A DNA stretch of 5,737 bases from positions 1 through 5,737 of the forward strand of contig JASMFO010000046.1 in the NCBI GenBank assembly GCA_030751755.1, written 5' to 3'. Below, piece after piece: positions 5,249 through 5,737 of this stretch. This stretch comes from Candidatus Woesearchaeota archaeon. Lineage in GTDB: Archaea > Nanobdellota > Nanobdellia > Woesearchaeales > GW2011-AR4. How positions within the stretch are numbered: the first letter of the stretch is position 1; each line of letters starts with the position of its first letter. Under the pieces are notes generated by a model that was given only the letters and a program-made list of their open reading frames with translations, was not told the DNA's origin and searched no databases. The translations under genes and the position numbers were made by a program.

Positions 5249-5737
5249 TTAGTTTTTTGTCATTGTTTTTTCTTTATTGCTCTTTGCTACTTTTTTGCTG
5301 TATTTATGCACTAAGTGCAGTGGCTCTGGAAGTTTATGCGGCTCTCTTAAGCAGTTTTTTATTATTTCCAAGCTTGTTTTCAAAGAAACTTTATTGCCTG
5401 GGCTTACATATATTGGTCTTGCATGCTGTCTTGTTATTAATTCATATCCACGAGCTTCTTTTTCAACATAAATTGTGTTTCCTTTTACCTGCCCAAGCAT
5501 TAATCTCTTTGTAACACCCATAGTAGGAACATCCAATAAAATCCCTACATGAGATGCCATTCCAATTCTTCTAGGATGTAATATGCCGTTTGCCTCCACA
5601 ATAAGCACATCTGGCTTATTATCCAGCTTGTTAAAAGCTTCCATAACTGCAGGACCATCCCTATAAAATAGAAAGCCGCTTTTGTAAGGGAGCTTTGCAT
5701 CAACTATTGCATGTTTCTTCTCAATAACCTCTAAAGT
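5249..5737 (-). CDS. nfi: Endonuclease V (deoxyinosine 3'-endonuclease), C-terminal 162 residues; 5' end off the window
   Basis: Endonuclease V nicks nucleic acid at the second phosphodiester bond 3' of inosine, starting repair of deaminated adenine; some members act on inosine in RNA. The frame is open from the right edge to TAA 5249-5251. Numbering from the first codon in the window, I see YKSGFLFYRDGP (18-29, equivalent to Y-x-P-G-F-L-x-F-R-E-G-P), IVEANGILHPRRIGMASHVG (46-65), LLDVPTMGVTK (67-77), RPIYVSPGNKVS (107-118) and LPEPLHLVHK (136-145), in family order and spacing. About 60 N-terminal residues with the first catalytic Asp are missing because of the window edge, not truncation. 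Oddly, the metal ligand normally Glu in FRE is Asp27, and the one normally Asp in the D-G-x-G motif is Glu48. The C-terminus is a Lys-rich tail. The frame stays open for 70 codons past the stop. A Met at 5644 is internal, not the start. Confidence 0.93.
   Translation of the reverse strand, partial: TLEVIEKKHAIVDAKLPYKSGFLFYRDGPAVMEAFNKLDNKPDVLIVEANGILHPRRIGMASHVGILLDVPTMGVTKRLMLGQVKGNTIYVEKEARGYELITRQHARPIYVSPGNKVSLKTSLEIIKNCLREPHKLPEPLHLVHKYSKKVAKSNKEKTMTKN

Noticed and set aside
5036..5251. Stop-codon reassignment as the reason for the open frame after endonuclease V
   Set aside because: TAA ends the M50 protease and first-paralogue genes, and TAG ends pyrG and the second paralogue, at sensible family or operon boundaries, so both act as stops here.
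5233..5514. Two plus-strand open frames (93 and 64 codons)
   Set aside because: Both are antisense to conserved endonuclease V motifs and show no features of their own.
5249..5644. Endonuclease V starting at the Met at 5644
   Set aside because: The frame is open to the window edge, and the residues before this Met include conserved family motifs (YKSGFLFYRDGP), so the Met is internal.

Overview
The window looks archaeal, most likely from a DPANN lineage such as Woesearchaeota or Pacearchaeota. This is an inference with three supports. First, the SecF-type protein carries the archaeal form of the family signature. Second, the starts are preceded by archaeal TATA boxes rather than bacterial -35/-10 elements: for two genes an 8-bp box lies exactly 22 nt before an ATG, which implies leaderless mRNAs. 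Third, the CTP synthase has the divergent N-terminal motifs I associate with DPANN/CPR genomes. The DNA is AT-rich, and the spacers more so than the genes.

All six recognisable genes lie on the minus strand, so transcription runs from the right edge to the left. In that order they are: (1) the C-terminal 162 residues of endonuclease V (5249-5737, start off the window); (2) an extremely AT-rich spacer, across which the endonuclease V frame stays open for 70 Asn/Lys/Ile-rich codons after its stop; (3) a tightly coupled pair of membrane-anchored extracytoplasmic proteins (4417-5010 and 3618-4415) that are diverged tandem paralogues of unknown function; (4) an M50/site-2-protease-like intramembrane metalloprotease (2985-3572); (5) a 163-bp spacer with a 20-bp perfect palindrome and the CTP synthase promoter; (6) CTP synthase, pyrG (1106-2821); (7) the protein-export subunit SecF (1-1041), cut by the left edge a few residues after its last membrane helix. 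SecD would be expected next, outside the window.

The window mixes housekeeping functions (inosine-directed nucleic acid cleavage, CTP synthesis, protein export) with envelope functions (intramembrane proteolysis and the two anchored surface proteins). Each gene except the second paralogue appears to have its own promoter, so this is a row of short transcription units rather than one operon. CTP synthase is the one gene with a 5' leader and a Shine-Dalgarno sequence.

The points most worth a second look are: the paralogous pair, with a conserved Cys pair and a conserved N-glycosylation sequon; the endonuclease V, where two metal-binding acidic residues appear reciprocally exchanged (Glu to Asp and Asp to Glu); the open frame after its stop; and the CTP synthase, with an insertion of about 30 residues near the glutaminase site and loss of the lid-loop arginine. 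I see no mobile element, CRISPR array, tRNA or rRNA. No gene-free stretch exceeds 300 bases; the longest is 5011-5248.
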